Program-made: the position numbers and the translations under genes
Notes under the pieces: generated by a model
What the model was told of the DNA's origin: nothing
Databases searched by the model: none
Seen by the model: only the letters and a program-made list of their open reading frames with translations
Shown: positions 16,086 through 25,354 of the stretch, piece after piece
Layout of the letters: each line of letters opens with the position of its first letter
Numbering within the stretch: the first letter of the stretch is position 1
Source: CAZBEL01 sp964628055
GTDB taxonomy: Bacteria; Fidelibacterota; Marinisomatia; Marinisomatales; TCS56
DNA length: 28,863 nucleotides
Direction: 5' to 3'
NCBI GenBank assembly: GCA_964628055.1
Contig: CAZVNL010000030.1
Span: 1-28,863, forward strand

Positions 16086-16586
16086 TTAACTCTGGTTCTT
16101 AGTTAACAGCTCATTGGTTTTCCGTAAGCGCGCGCTGATCACTCGGGCCAAATTCAAGAGAATCTTATTCCCCAACACCGGATTGCGCTCTAACAGGGAG
16201 AGGAGATCAGGTTGAGAAAAGACAAGGAGTTGGGTATGGTCCGTGGCAATGGCGGAAGCCGACCGGTTCTCCGTGTCCAAGAGAGACAACTCCCCGAAAA
16301 AGTCCCCTTCTCCCAGTTGAGCCAGGACTTTCTTATCCCCGGAGCGGATTCCGATGGCGATTTCCACCCCCCCGGAAAGAATGATGTACATCCCCTCTCC
16401 AGGAGCGTGGCGCTTAAACACAAACTCCTGGGGTTGAAAAGACCGCTCGTGGATGAGCTTCTCCACCTCCCGGAATTCCTTGTCCGCCAACCCCTGGAAA
16501 ACAGGCACGTTCCGTAGGGTCAACACCGTGCGACTCTCGGTCTTGTTCCAGTCTCTAAAGATGTTAGTCCATAGTGCGTTCTTCAA
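16086..16586 (-). CDS. stand-alone cyclic-nucleotide-binding domain protein
   Basis: The 166-residue product is one CRP-type cyclic-nucleotide-binding domain with little else. It starts TVLTLRNVPVFQGL, has the beta-roll GMYIILSGGVEIAIG, and contains the phosphate-binding cassette GDFFGELSLLDTENRSASA (FGELSLL followed by the conserved Arg). No helix-turn-helix follows, so it is not a CRP-like DNA-binding regulator. It more likely senses cAMP or c-di-GMP-like ligands and acts on a partner, perhaps the adjacent permease. Translation starts at TTG (16584-16586), supported by a GAGGAGAG ribosome-binding site just upstream on this strand. The gene is first of the pair with the AI-2E permease and divergent from the peptidase gene. 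Confidence 0.85.
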   Translation of the reverse strand: MKNALWTNIFRDWNKTESRTVLTLRNVPVFQGLADKEFREVEKLIHERSFQPQEFVFKRHAPGEGMYIILSGGVEIAIGIRSGDKKVLAQLGEGDFFGELSLLDTENRSASAIATDHTQLLVFSQPDLLSLLERNPVLGNKILLNLARVISARLRKTNELLTKNQS

Positions 16587-16650
16587 GATTCTCTCCTCAA
16601 TAAAGCGGCCGCAAAATAGAAACAGACATACGGTGTGTCAAGGAAAGTCT

Positions 16651-16656
16651 TATAAT
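16651..16656 (+). promoter_or_regulatory. -10-like box upstream of the peptidase gene
   Basis: A perfect TATAAT lies about 80 bp before the oligoendopeptidase start, inside the 151-bp divergent spacer between the minus-strand CNBD gene and the plus-strand peptidase gene. No good TTGACA partner sits at the right distance, so the call is weak. Confidence 0.25.
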
Positions 16657-16737
16657 CTCTTTGGTCTCCACTGGAAGTCGGCAATAGTTTCCCACAGTTA
16701 TAACCCCATCAATTGCATCGTAATATAGGAGGGTCTC

Positions 16738-18627
16738 ATGTTAAAAATAGCATTAAACCGCTCTTCGGAATGGGTGGGAGGTCTGCTTGCTTTGGTGCTC
16801 TTTTTTCCCCTCCCAGCTCAGGAATCGCAAAAAGTCCCGGCCCGTAGCGAGATCCCGGTTCAGTACACCTGGGACCTCACGGACCTGTTTCCTGACAATG
16901 CAGCCTGGGAACAGGCCTTTACGGAAGTAGAGGCCCTGATACCCCGGTTAGCCGCTTTTGAGGGCCGGTTGGGGAATTCAGTGGAAGATTTACTGGCGTG
17001 TCTGCAACTCCATGACGCCGCGGGACAAAAGATGGATCAGCTCTATTCCTACGCCCGACGGAAACTGGACCAGGATCAAGGCAACTCTACTTACCAAGCT
17101 CTTTCACAACGTGTCCGCAGCTTGGGGACTCGCATGTCGCATACAACCGCCTACATCGAGCCGGAAATTCTAGCTATCGATAGCGCCACCATAGGGGCCT
17201 TCTTGCAAGAAAATACCGATTTACAACTCTACCAACACTATTTGGATAATATCACGCGTTTAAAGCCCCACATTCTATCCAAAGAAGAGGAACAGCTCCT
17301 GGCTCTTTCCCGGGAAGCCACCTATGGTTCCGGCCGCGTTTTCAGTCTGCTCATCAACACCGATTTCACCTGGGGCACCATTTACGATGGGGACAGCAAT
17401 GCGGTGGAAATGTCCCGTAGCCGCTATTACCTCTACATGACAAATCCCAACCGTCGGGTGCGCCACGATGCTTACATGGAACTCTATGTTCCCTACAAAG
17501 CCCACATCAATACGTTAACCGCCTTGCTCACCAACCAGATCAAAGCCAATATCTTTTACACCAAGAGCCGTTATTACGACAGCGCTTTGGAAGCGGCCCT
17601 CTCCGGACCTAACATCCCCGTGGCAGTGTACGAGAATCTCATCACCACCATCAATAATAATCTCCAACCGCTCCACCGGTGGGCCAAGATGAAAAAACAA
17701 CTCCTCCAGGTTGAGGAACTCCATCCTTACGATACTTACGCTCCCTTATTTCCGGAAGCGGAAAAAAAGTACACTTACGAGGAGGCCCAGGCCATAGTTA
17801 AAGCGGCTTTGAAACCCTTGGGGAAGGAAGTCCAGGCGCTCCTTAACCGGGCGTTTACCGAACGGTGGATAGATGTCTACGAAAACCAGGGGAAAAGCGG
17901 CGGCGCTTATATGTCCTCCACCTATGGCGTCCATCCTTACATTTTGATGAATTTCAACGGCACTCTCAGTTCCGTGTTCACTCTAGCCCATGAATTGGGA
18001 CATGCCATTCATTCATACTATTCAGACACAAACCAACCCTACATTTACAGCGATTACGCCACGTTCAACGCCGAAGTGGCCTCCACAACCAACGAAGCCC
18101 TTTTGCGAGACTACCTGCTCCAACATGCCACCAGCAACGGCGAGAAACTGCGCCTGCTCCAGGAGTATGTACAGGATATCGGCAGCACCTTCTACCGCCA
18201 GGCCCGTTTTGCGGAATTCGAGAAGGTCCTGTATGAAATGCTGGAACGGGAAGAACCCTTAACACCCGACGTGGTTAATAAAATCTTCGGGGATATCTAC
18301 CAAACCTATTGGGGTCCTGACATGGTTGTTGACCAGGTAGAGACCCTTTCCTGGTCACGAATCCCGCACTTTTACTACAATTTCTACGTGTATACTTACG
18401 CCACTTCTTTCGCGGCGGCACAACTCATTGCCCAGAAAATCATGGATGAGGGTGAAAGCTCCATTGAGGCATATAAAAGTTTTTTGAGCAGTGGCAGCTC
18501 CGACTATCCCGTGGCTCTACTTAAAAAAGCCGGTGTGGATATGACTACACCGGAACCCATCACTGCCACCGCCCGGAAAATGAACACCCTCCTGGACGAA
18601 ATGGAGGCTATCTTAGCTCAGAAATAA
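16738..18627 (+). CDS. pepF: oligoendopeptidase F, M3 family, with signal peptide
   Basis: The 629-residue zinc peptidase has the M3B fold: 'YTWDLTDLFPD' just after the N-terminus, and the catalytic motif HELGH (residues 418-422, Glu419 as base). A third ligand, Glu446, lies in the AEVASTTNE segment, and a tyrosine-rich FYYNFYVYTYATSF block sits near the C-terminus. Family members cut oligopeptides of about 7-20 residues. Most PepF proteins are cytosolic, but this one carries a hydrophobic leader (about 13-26, ending LPAQES), so periplasmic placement is likely. A strong AGGAGGG lies just upstream of the ATG. It is monocistronic: a 335-bp intergenic region follows before the TetR gene. Confidence 0.92.
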   Translation: MLKIALNRSSEWVGGLLALVLFFPLPAQESQKVPARSEIPVQYTWDLTDLFPDNAAWEQAFTEVEALIPRLAAFEGRLGNSVEDLLACLQLHDAAGQKMDQLYSYARRKLDQDQGNSTYQALSQRVRSLGTRMSHTTAYIEPEILAIDSATIGAFLQENTDLQLYQHYLDNITRLKPHILSKEEEQLLALSREATYGSGRVFSLLINTDFTWGTIYDGDSNAVEMSRSRYYLYMTNPNRRVRHDAYMELYVPYKAHINTLTALLTNQIKANIFYTKSRYYDSALEAALSGPNIPVAVYENLITTINNNLQPLHRWAKMKKQLLQVEELHPYDTYAPLFPEAEKKYTYEEAQAIVKAALKPLGKEVQALLNRAFTERWIDVYENQGKSGGAYMSSTYGVHPYILMNFNGTLSSVFTLAHELGHAIHSYYSDTNQPYIYSDYATFNAEVASTTNEALLRDYLLQHATSNGEKLRLLQEYVQDIGSTFYRQARFAEFEKVLYEMLEREEPLTPDVVNKIFGDIYQTYWGPDMVVDQVETLSWSRIPHFYYNFYVYTYATSFAAAQLIAQKIMDEGESSIEAYKSFLSSGSSDYPVALLKKAGVDMTTPEPITATARKMNTLLDEMEAILAQK

Positions 18628-18918
18628 AGATCTGAAAATCATCGTCAACTTAATAGCAGGATAGTAGGAAGTTTTATAGCCCTGCATAAACTAACTGTTT
18701 GAATTCTTAATTATTTTCGGGGATGGCATTCCCGGCTAACACAAAACCACACCTTATCTTAGTAAAGTGCTTATTATACTGGTAAGGGTAGTTTTGTATG
18801 CTCTATTTCCAATAGTTGAGGTTATGTTTTACTGGTAATGGGAAGAGTTTCTCACGCAGCGGGCAGGGGGGAGGTTTCATTTGCCATAGTTAGGTTTAAG
18901 ATTTCGCTTGTAATAATG
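18628..18918. other. intergenic region upstream of efflux operon
   Basis: About 290 bp without a coding frame; stops occur in all frames. It contains ACTGGTAA-like elements at about 18778-18785 and 18829-18836, related to the half-site TTACTG/CAGTAA of the operator that follows. A possible -10 box, TAATAAT, is at 18911-18917. No strong hairpin or RNA gene is visible. Confidence 0.5.
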
Positions 18919-18949
18919 ACTGACTAGTCAGTAAGTTACTGACCAGTAA
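18919..18949. promoter_or_regulatory. nested TetR-type operator palindromes
   Basis: A perfect 14-bp palindrome, ACTGACTAGTCAGT (18919-18932), is joined to CAGTAAGTTACTG (18929-18941, a palindrome around one central G). TTACTGACCAGTAA (18936-18949, 12 of 14 symmetric) overlaps that in turn. The blocks sit right after the -10-like TAATAAT and before the tetR start at 18963. The core TGACTGACTAGTCAGT-type sequence is typical of TetR/AcrR operators. The site very probably binds the TetR product of the next gene and represses the whole operon; binding is inferred from position and symmetry. Confidence 0.7.
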
Positions 18950-18962
18950 TATGGAGTAACTC

Positions 18963-19568
18963 ATGACCATTTCAGACCGCAAAGCGCGGGAAAAAGAACA
19001 ACGCCGCCAGGCCATCTTGAGCGCCGCTGAAAAACGGTTCGCCCGGGAAGGCTACCACGCTACCCTCCTGGACGCCATCGCCGAGGATGTGGAAATCAGC
19101 AAAGGCACTATCTACCTGTACTTTAAAAATAAAGAAGACCTGTTCTTCTCCCTCATCGACGAAAAGATCACCCAGTACTTCAGTCACCTGGTGGACTGCA
19201 TCAACAAGACCGACTCCTTAGAGCACTTAGTCCAAACCCTGGTAAACGAGGCAGTGGAACACTTCCAGCGGAATCATCACCTCATCCGCCTGGTCATGTC
19301 TGAACAGGTGAAATTTGAATCTCCCCTCCACCGGAATCTGCGGGACCAGTTCCTCTCCAAACGCCAACGGTACCTTGAGGCCATCGAAGCCCGCCTAGCC
19401 CAGTACCTCCCACCGGGGACGGCTTTAGATTCCCGCTCCATCACGCTGACGATCATCGGCGCCATCCACCAATTAATCATGGAATGGCTTTTGAGTCATC
19501 GAACCTTAGATCTCACCAAAACCAAACAGGATGTCATACACATTATGCTGCGGGGTATTCGTGCATGA
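18963..19568 (+). CDS. TetR/AcrR family transcriptional repressor
   Basis: The 201-residue protein has the TetR N-terminal DNA-binding domain (about 9-58): ILSAAEKRFAREGYHATLLDAIAEDV, then the recognition part SKGTIYLYFKNKEDLF. A helical ligand-binding and dimerisation region follows. ATG is preceded by GGAG (18953-18956). The stop codon overlaps the start of the TolC-like gene (ATGA, 19565-19568), so the regulator and the pump are one operon. With the palindromic operator upstream, it is expected to repress itself and the pump until an efflux substrate binds. The inducer is not predictable. Confidence 0.92.
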   Translation: MTISDRKAREKEQRRQAILSAAEKRFAREGYHATLLDAIAEDVEISKGTIYLYFKNKEDLFFSLIDEKITQYFSHLVDCINKTDSLEHLVQTLVNEAVEHFQRNHHLIRLVMSEQVKFESPLHRNLRDQFLSKRQRYLEAIEARLAQYLPPGTALDSRSITLTIIGAIHQLIMEWLLSHRTLDLTKTKQDVIHIMLRGIRA

Positions 19569-20941
19569 ATAAAACCTATCAGACAAAGCGGGACAGCTTT
19601 AAGCAGTTTCCCATCGCGGGAGCGCTGATATTCTCTCTGTTGCTCTTGAGTTGGACCATCCTCGCATGGGGTCAGCCGTTGCCATTGGATCTCGCAACGG
19701 TGCGCCAGTTAGCCGTAGCCAACAATCCCCAATTAAAAGTGGCTCAGAAGGATCGTGACCGTGCCTGGTCGCAGGTAAAGGCCTCTTTCGGCGGGCTTTT
19801 ACCCACGGTGGCGACCTATTCCAGTTACCAGCGCGCCTGGGAGTTGCCCACTATCTTTTTTGACAATCCCGATCCCACGGGTCCGCCGAAAATCTCCTTT
19901 AAAGTTGGCCAAACTCACACCCTGGTGACGGGGATCAAGTTCGAACAACCCCTCTTCTTAGGTGGAGCGGCCTGGAACGGTTATCAACTGGCGAAATTAG
20001 GTTACGACCTCACCGAGTCCCAGTATGAAATGACCCGGGAATCTGTCTTGCTCGACGCCACCACCGCATATTTAAGTCTCTTATTTGCCCGGTTGCTCAT
20101 CGACATGAGTCAGCAGGCCGTAGAGACGGCGGATGAAAACCTCCAACAGGTCCGGGAGATGAAAAAGGTGGGTAAGGCCTCCCGTTTCGACGTATTGCGC
20201 GCAGAGGTGCAACTGGCTTCCGTGAAACCGCAGTTAATCTCGGCCCAGAACAATGTACGCCTGGCCGAATCACGCTTGAGAATGGTGCTGAACCTCCCCG
20301 CCAACCAGAAGTTGTTGGTGACGGAAACCCTCCAGTACGTTCCCGATCCCCTGCTGGGAGAAAAAGTCGAAGACCTGGTGCAAATGGCCTTTGAAAAACG
20401 CCCTGAAATGCAAGCCCTGGTGACCCAAAAGGCCATGGCCCAAAAGCAGGTGGACATCTCCCGGTCCACCCTGACTCCCAAGGTCATGTTCTCCACGACC
20501 TATCAGTACCAGGGCGAAAAGGAAACCACCGATTTTACACAGGACGATTTCTTCAAATCATTTAACTCTTCCATCAGCATAAATCTACCACTTTTTTCAG
20601 GTTGGCAAAATCAGACCCAGATCCAGCAGGCGAAAATAAACCAGCGCATTTTAGACGACCAGGAGGCAATGCTTCAGCAAGCCATCCGGGAAGAGGTGGA
20701 AAGCGCCTTCTTCACCATCCAGGAGGCCGAAGAGAAGGTTTTGTCCCAGATCAAATTGGTGGAACAGGCCCAGGAAGCCTTGCGCCTAGCGCAGTTGCGT
20801 TACCGGGAAGGAAGTAGTACCCAGTTGGACGTCATGAATGCGGAAGTGGCACTCAACCAGGCCCGCATGAGTCATTACCAATCCTTGTTCGAATACAACC
20901 TGGCCCGCACCCAGCTGCAAAAAGCTTTAAACCAACTTTAG
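19565..20941 (+). CDS. TolC-family outer membrane efflux protein
   Basis: The 458-residue product has a signal peptide (about 18-37, ending AWGQP) and the two tandem OEP halves of TolC proteins. The conserved 'RQLAVANNPQLKVAQKDRDRAWSQVKA' opens the first. The second ends with EALRLAQLRYREGSSTQLDVMNAEVALNQAR and a final Leu-Ala-Arg-Thr-Gln-Leu helix. I chose the ATG at 19565 because it overlaps the tetR stop (ATGA) and begins the signal peptide. It would form the trimeric outer-membrane channel of the tripartite pump with the two genes that follow. Confidence 0.92.
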   Translation: MNKTYQTKRDSFKQFPIAGALIFSLLLLSWTILAWGQPLPLDLATVRQLAVANNPQLKVAQKDRDRAWSQVKASFGGLLPTVATYSSYQRAWELPTIFFDNPDPTGPPKISFKVGQTHTLVTGIKFEQPLFLGGAAWNGYQLAKLGYDLTESQYEMTRESVLLDATTAYLSLLFARLLIDMSQQAVETADENLQQVREMKKVGKASRFDVLRAEVQLASVKPQLISAQNNVRLAESRLRMVLNLPANQKLLVTETLQYVPDPLLGEKVEDLVQMAFEKRPEMQALVTQKAMAQKQVDISRSTLTPKVMFSTTYQYQGEKETTDFTQDDFFKSFNSSISINLPLFSGWQNQTQIQQAKINQRILDDQEAMLQQAIREEVESAFFTIQEAEEKVLSQIKLVEQAQEALRLAQLRYREGSSTQLDVMNAEVALNQARMSHYQSLFEYNLARTQLQKALNQL

Positions 20942-20950
20942 GAAAATACC

Positions 20951-22072
20951 ATGCGTTTTAACAAATACGTGTTATGGCTTTCACTAATCGGACTCACAGC
21001 TTTCGTCGGTTGCGGCTCAAAATCCACCGATGCCGAGCGCCGGGAGGAAGCCATTCCCGTCCATGTAATGGTTGTGCAACAGGGGACGATTGAAGAAACC
21101 AGTAAATATTTCGGTACCATTGAAGCTCGGGAATCCATCAAGGTCTTTTCCGCCGTGCCGCGCCAGATCGTGAAACTCTATCGTGACGTAGGTGAAACGG
21201 TTCGGAAAGGAGACCTGTTAGCCGACATTGACCAGGAACAAATCGTCCAAGCTGTTCACCAGGCGGAAGCGGGGTTGGAATCAGCCCAAGCCCAGTTCCA
21301 AAACGTTACGGTGGAGCGGGAGCGGATAAAAAAACTGTACCAGGAAAATGCCATTAGCCAGAGTCAATTAGATGCCATCGAAACCCAGTGGGATGCGGCA
21401 CGGGCAGCTGTGAAACAGTTTCAGGCCTCCCTGGCGGCGGCCCAAGCCCAACTGAATGACACCCGCATCGTTGCCCCCATCAATGGCGTTATTGTCAACC
21501 GATGGCTGAATGAGGGTGACCTAGCAGCCCCCCAAGTGCCCCTGTTCGAAATCGCCCACATGGACACGGTAAAAGTAAAAATCCAGATCATTGAGCGCGA
21601 TTTGAGCAAGGTATTTCCCGGACAGACGGCCCGGATTACGGTCTCTACTTACGAAGACACGTTTTTCCAGGGGAGGGTAATCCGGGTTTACCCCACCCTT
21701 AATCTTTTGACCCGCACCGCGGATGCTGAAATTGAAATTGCCAACCGGGAAAGGCAGCTCTGGCCGGGGATGTTTGCCACCGTAAACCTCATTTTTCAAC
21801 GCAAAGAGCAGGTGACCACTATTCCCAAGGAGACCATCATCGAAAAAACGGTCTTAAGCGCCGGGACCGATGTATCTACGGACAAAGTAGTGGTGGAAAA
21901 GCATGTCTTCAAAGTGGCGGGTAACCGGGCGCGCTGGCAAACCATCGAAACCGGCATCGTTAACCACACAACCGTAGAAGTGCGCATCGGATTAGAACCG
22001 GGAGATACCATCGTTGCGGTGGGGCAACACATGTTAAGCGATTCTTCCCTTGTCAACATCATCAACCCCTAA
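20951..22072 (+). CDS. RND efflux periplasmic adaptor (MFP), lipoprotein
   Basis: The 373-residue membrane-fusion protein starts with a lipoprotein leader (F-V-G-Cys21). A biotinyl/lipoyl-like half (about 50-80, 'VKLYRDVGETVRKGDLLADIDQ') and an alpha-hairpin with AQAQFQNVTVERERIKKLYQENAISQSQ follow. The second lipoyl half has 'INGVIVNRWLNEGDLAAP', and a beta-barrel and membrane-proximal domain end the protein. It would bridge the RND pump in the inner membrane and the TolC-like channel. It lies 9 bp after the TolC-like gene and 12 bp before the RND gene. Confidence 0.92.
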   Translation: MRFNKYVLWLSLIGLTAFVGCGSKSTDAERREEAIPVHVMVVQQGTIEETSKYFGTIEARESIKVFSAVPRQIVKLYRDVGETVRKGDLLADIDQEQIVQAVHQAEAGLESAQAQFQNVTVERERIKKLYQENAISQSQLDAIETQWDAARAAVKQFQASLAAAQAQLNDTRIVAPINGVIVNRWLNEGDLAAPQVPLFEIAHMDTVKVKIQIIERDLSKVFPGQTARITVSTYEDTFFQGRVIRVYPTLNLLTRTADAEIEIANRERQLWPGMFATVNLIFQRKEQVTTIPKETIIEKTVLSAGTDVSTDKVVVEKHVFKVAGNRARWQTIETGIVNHTTVEVRIGLEPGDTIVAVGQHMLSDSSLVNIINP

Positions 22073-22084
22073 GTTGAGAGAGTC

Positions 22085-25000
22085 GTGTTTCTTTCCCGTA
22101 TAGCCATCCGTCGGGGGATCACTTTCACTATGATCTACCTCATTGCGTTGGGGTTCGGTCTGTTTGGGCTGTCCACCCTCAAGTTGGATTTATACCCCAA
22201 CATCACCTTCCCGGTCATTGGTATTATTACCCAGTACGAGGGAGTGGGGCCGGAAGACATTGAGAATGCCCTGACCCGACCCCTGGAGCGCTCGGTCATT
22301 TCCGTGGAAAACGTCAAGAAGATCACATCACAATCCTCCCTGGGTACTTCCGTCATCATCATGGAATTTGACTGGGAGACCGACATGGACCAGGCGGAGA
22401 TCGACGTGCGTAAAATGATTGATCTATCCCGGGATTTCCTGCCGGAGGATGCTTCCGATCCCCTGACCTTTGCTTTTGACCCTTCCATGCAGCCTATTTT
22501 ATTTACCGCCATCAGTTCCGATGAGTTGGGCATGGCTCAGCTGCGTCACCTGGTGGAAGAACAGATCCAACCGCGCATCGAGCGGATCAAGGGAGTCGCC
22601 AGTGTCACCATTCAGGGGGGCTTGGAGCGCCAAATAAAAATACTACTCAATCCTCACGAGTTGGCGGCCCAGGGCCTTTCCATGGAAAATGTTATTAACA
22701 TGGTTCGCCGGGAAAACCTGCAAATCCCTTCCGGATACATTGATGAACAAACCCAGGAATACTCGGTGAAAACCCTGGGCGAATACACCAACCTGGAGCA
22801 ATTAAAAAACACGGTGGTGGGGTTCCAAGAAGGGCAACCCATTTACCTTAAGAATGTCGCCCGGGTCGAAGACGGGTTTAAAGAGCAGCGGCAAATCATT
22901 CGCAATAATGACAAGGCGGCCTTGCTTCTCTTAGTGAACAAACAGGCGGACGCCAACACGGTGCAAACGGCCCGGAGCGTGCAGCGGGAACTCCCGGAAA
23001 TTGTGGAGAAAGTAGGGCAGGGAATCCGTTTTGAAACGGTGGTGGACCTATCCAAATTCATCCTACGATCCATCAGCAATTTGAGGAACACCGCCCTCCA
23101 GGCTTTTGTCATGGCGTTTTTGGTGCTGCTCTTTTTCCTGCGCAATCTCCGCAGTTCCCTCATCGTGGCCCTTTCCATCCCCATCTCGGTGATCCTCACC
23201 TTTTTTGTGATGCAGCAAGGGGGCCTAACCCTGAACATCATCTCCATGGCGGGCCTGGCACTGGCCATCGGAATGTTAGTGGATAATGCCATTGTGGTGC
23301 TGGAAAACATCTTCCGTCACTACCAGCAGGGAGAGCCCATTCGTCAGGCGGCAAATACGGGAACAACGGAAGTCTCCACCGCCATCATCGCCTCCACGCT
23401 GACGACCCTGTCGGTTTTCATCCCCATTTTATTCGTCCCCGGTATCGCCGGTGTCATGTTCAACGACATGGCGGTGACTATTGTGTTCTCCTTATCCACA
23501 TCCCTGATCATGGCCTTGACTTTAATTCCCCTGCTGGCCTCGCGCTGGTTAAAAGGGCGACGGCAACAGACACGGGCCGTGGTCCTGGGCCGGGGCGACC
23601 CTATTGGCCGGTTCTTAAACCGGTTAGAAAAACGCTACGTGTGGACTCTGGACCAAGTGTTACAACGAAAAAAGGTGTTCCTATCCGCGGTGGCCGTCCT
23701 GTTTGTGGGGACCATGGCTTTATTCCCCATCGTGGGAGGCGATTTCATCTCCCGCTCGGACCAGTCCTTTATCGGTCTCAACGTGGAGCGGGCCAGCGGT
23801 ACCGCCCTAAGAGAAACCAACGCCACTTTTCACCAATTAGAGACTACGATTCAAGATGAGGTCCCGGAGGCCGAGAACATCTATGTTAGCTTTGGCACGG
23901 GGGAAGGGTTCAGCGCCTTGTTCGGGGCCCGGGGATCCAACCAGGGGCGCATTCTAATTACCCTCCCGGACGTGCAGGATCGCGGCCGCAGCCAGTTTGA
24001 GATCCAGGACACTCTGCGAGAACGGTTTAAGAACGTCCCTGGGATCAAGGTAACGATCGACGAAGAAGGGGGGCCGCCGGGCATGACGGCTGCGGGTGAC
24101 ATCCAGGTGAAGATTTTCGGACACGACCGGGTAACCGGACGGGCCTTGGGGGAAGAGGTGGGGGCTTTGATGAGGCAGATAGAAGGCGTTGCTGATGTGC
24201 AAACCAGTTATTCTTCCCCCCGGCCAGAGTACCAAATCCATATTGACCGGGACCGTACGGCGGCCATGGGCTTGTCGGTGGCCCAAATTGCCCGCACCAT
24301 TGAAACCAGCATCAAGGGCACGGTGGTCACCCGCTACCGGGAAGGGGGCAATGAATACGACATCTGGGCTCAGTTCGATAAACCGTTCCGCTCTTCCAAG
24401 CAGGACCTCTTAAACCTCTACATCGCCACACCTACCGGCGAGCCGATTCCGCTTAGCAATATTGCCGAGGTAGTTTCGGGAGAGGGCGCCACTACCATTT
24501 ACCGGGAAGACCAGGAACGGGTAACAACAGTCTCCTGCTCCATTTCCGGGAGGGACCTGAAAAGCGTTACTAAAGATTTGGAGGCGGGATTGAAAAAAAT
24601 GACCTTTCCACCGGATTTCCGTTGGGAAATCGGCGGCACCGCCGAGGACTTGATGGAATCCTTCCGTTACCTGTTCATCGCCATCCTGGCGGCGGCCTTG
24701 TTGGTCTACATGGTCATGGCGTCCCAGTTCGAGTCGCTGTTAGACCCCTTCGTTATTTTGTTCACGATTCCGTTAGCCATGATTGGGGTCATTTGGGGGC
24801 TGCTCCTTACAGGAACTACCCTGAGCGTCACCGCCCTTATTGGCGCTATTCTTTTGGTAGGTATTGTGGTAAACAACGGTATTGTCTTAGTGGACTATAT
24901 TAATCAATTGCGGGAAAAGCAGGAGCAAGACTTATGGCTGGCGGTTATCATCGGCGGTCGGCGGCGGCTGCGCCCCATCCTCATGACGACCCTTACCACG

Positions 25001-25240
25001 ATCCTCTCCATGATTCCCCTGGCACTGGAATTAGGTTCGGGGGCGGAAATTTGGTCCCCCATGGCCCGTGCGGTGATCGGAGGGTTGAGCGTGGCTTCTT
25101 TCCTAACCCTCTTCGTAATTCCCGTATTGTATCTGGCCTTTGAACAGAAGGTGTTAAAGCGCGCTCAGCGAAAACATCCCGAAGAAAAACCCGTTCCTCT
25201 CAACCGACCTACCGCTCTGGATTTGACCCAAATCGCTTGA
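22085..25240 (+). CDS. RND multidrug efflux transporter (AcrB/HAE1 type)
   Basis: The 1051-residue inner-membrane pump has the RND duplication: two sets of six helices and two large periplasmic loops. The N-terminus (FLSRIAIRRGITFTMIYLIALGFGLFGLSTL) is typical. Helix 4 carries GMLVDNAIVVLENI, where Asp400 is kept but the following residue is Asn rather than the second Asp of E. coli AcrB (a common variant outside Proteobacteria). The second half has 'LVGIVVNNGIVLVDYINQLR'. The pump uses proton influx to expel drugs or other amphiphiles with the adaptor and TolC proteins encoded upstream. Translation starts at GTG (22085-22087). It is the last gene of the tetR operon. Confidence 0.93.
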   Translation: MFLSRIAIRRGITFTMIYLIALGFGLFGLSTLKLDLYPNITFPVIGIITQYEGVGPEDIENALTRPLERSVISVENVKKITSQSSLGTSVIIMEFDWETDMDQAEIDVRKMIDLSRDFLPEDASDPLTFAFDPSMQPILFTAISSDELGMAQLRHLVEEQIQPRIERIKGVASVTIQGGLERQIKILLNPHELAAQGLSMENVINMVRRENLQIPSGYIDEQTQEYSVKTLGEYTNLEQLKNTVVGFQEGQPIYLKNVARVEDGFKEQRQIIRNNDKAALLLLVNKQADANTVQTARSVQRELPEIVEKVGQGIRFETVVDLSKFILRSISNLRNTALQAFVMAFLVLLFFLRNLRSSLIVALSIPISVILTFFVMQQGGLTLNIISMAGLALAIGMLVDNAIVVLENIFRHYQQGEPIRQAANTGTTEVSTAIIASTLTTLSVFIPILFVPGIAGVMFNDMAVTIVFSLSTSLIMALTLIPLLASRWLKGRRQQTRAVVLGRGDPIGRFLNRLEKRYVWTLDQVLQRKKVFLSAVAVLFVGTMALFPIVGGDFISRSDQSFIGLNVERASGTALRETNATFHQLETTIQDEVPEAENIYVSFGTGEGFSALFGARGSNQGRILITLPDVQDRGRSQFEIQDTLRERFKNVPGIKVTIDEEGGPPGMTAAGDIQVKIFGHDRVTGRALGEEVGALMRQIEGVADVQTSYSSPRPEYQIHIDRDRTAAMGLSVAQIARTIETSIKGTVVTRYREGGNEYDIWAQFDKPFRSSKQDLLNLYIATPTGEPIPLSNIAEVVSGEGATTIYREDQERVTTVSCSISGRDLKSVTKDLEAGLKKMTFPPDFRWEIGGTAEDLMESFRYLFIAILAAALLVYMVMASQFESLLDPFVILFTIPLAMIGVIWGLLLTGTTLSVTALIGAILLVGIVVNNGIVLVDYINQLREKQEQDLWLAVIIGGRRRLRPILMTTLTTILSMIPLALELGSGAEIWSPMARAVIGGLSVASFLTLFVIPVLYLAFEQKVLKRAQRKHPEEKPVPLNRPTALDLTQIA

Positions 25241-25325
25241 CATTTTCCAACTGGGGATGATTTCTTAACTATCCCTGTTCCCCTTTTCGTATTTCAATGC
25301 AGAACGAATAGTGGATATAAATATC

Positions 25326-25354
25326 TTGTTATTCTTTTAGTTTGTATGTAATAT
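25326..25354 (+). promoter_or_regulatory. sigma70-like promoter of the sulfur operon
   Basis: TTGTTA (25326-25331) and TAATAT (25349-25354) are separated by 17 bp, a good match to sigma70-type spacing. The inverted-repeat operator begins inside the -10 box and covers the expected start of transcription near 25361. The gene downstream encodes a MerR-family regulator. Confidence 0.5.

Noticed and set aside
25246..25285. GGGAT/ATCCC stem after the RND gene as a terminator
   Set aside because: A 5-bp stem with a 12-nt loop and no adjacent T-run is too weak to call.
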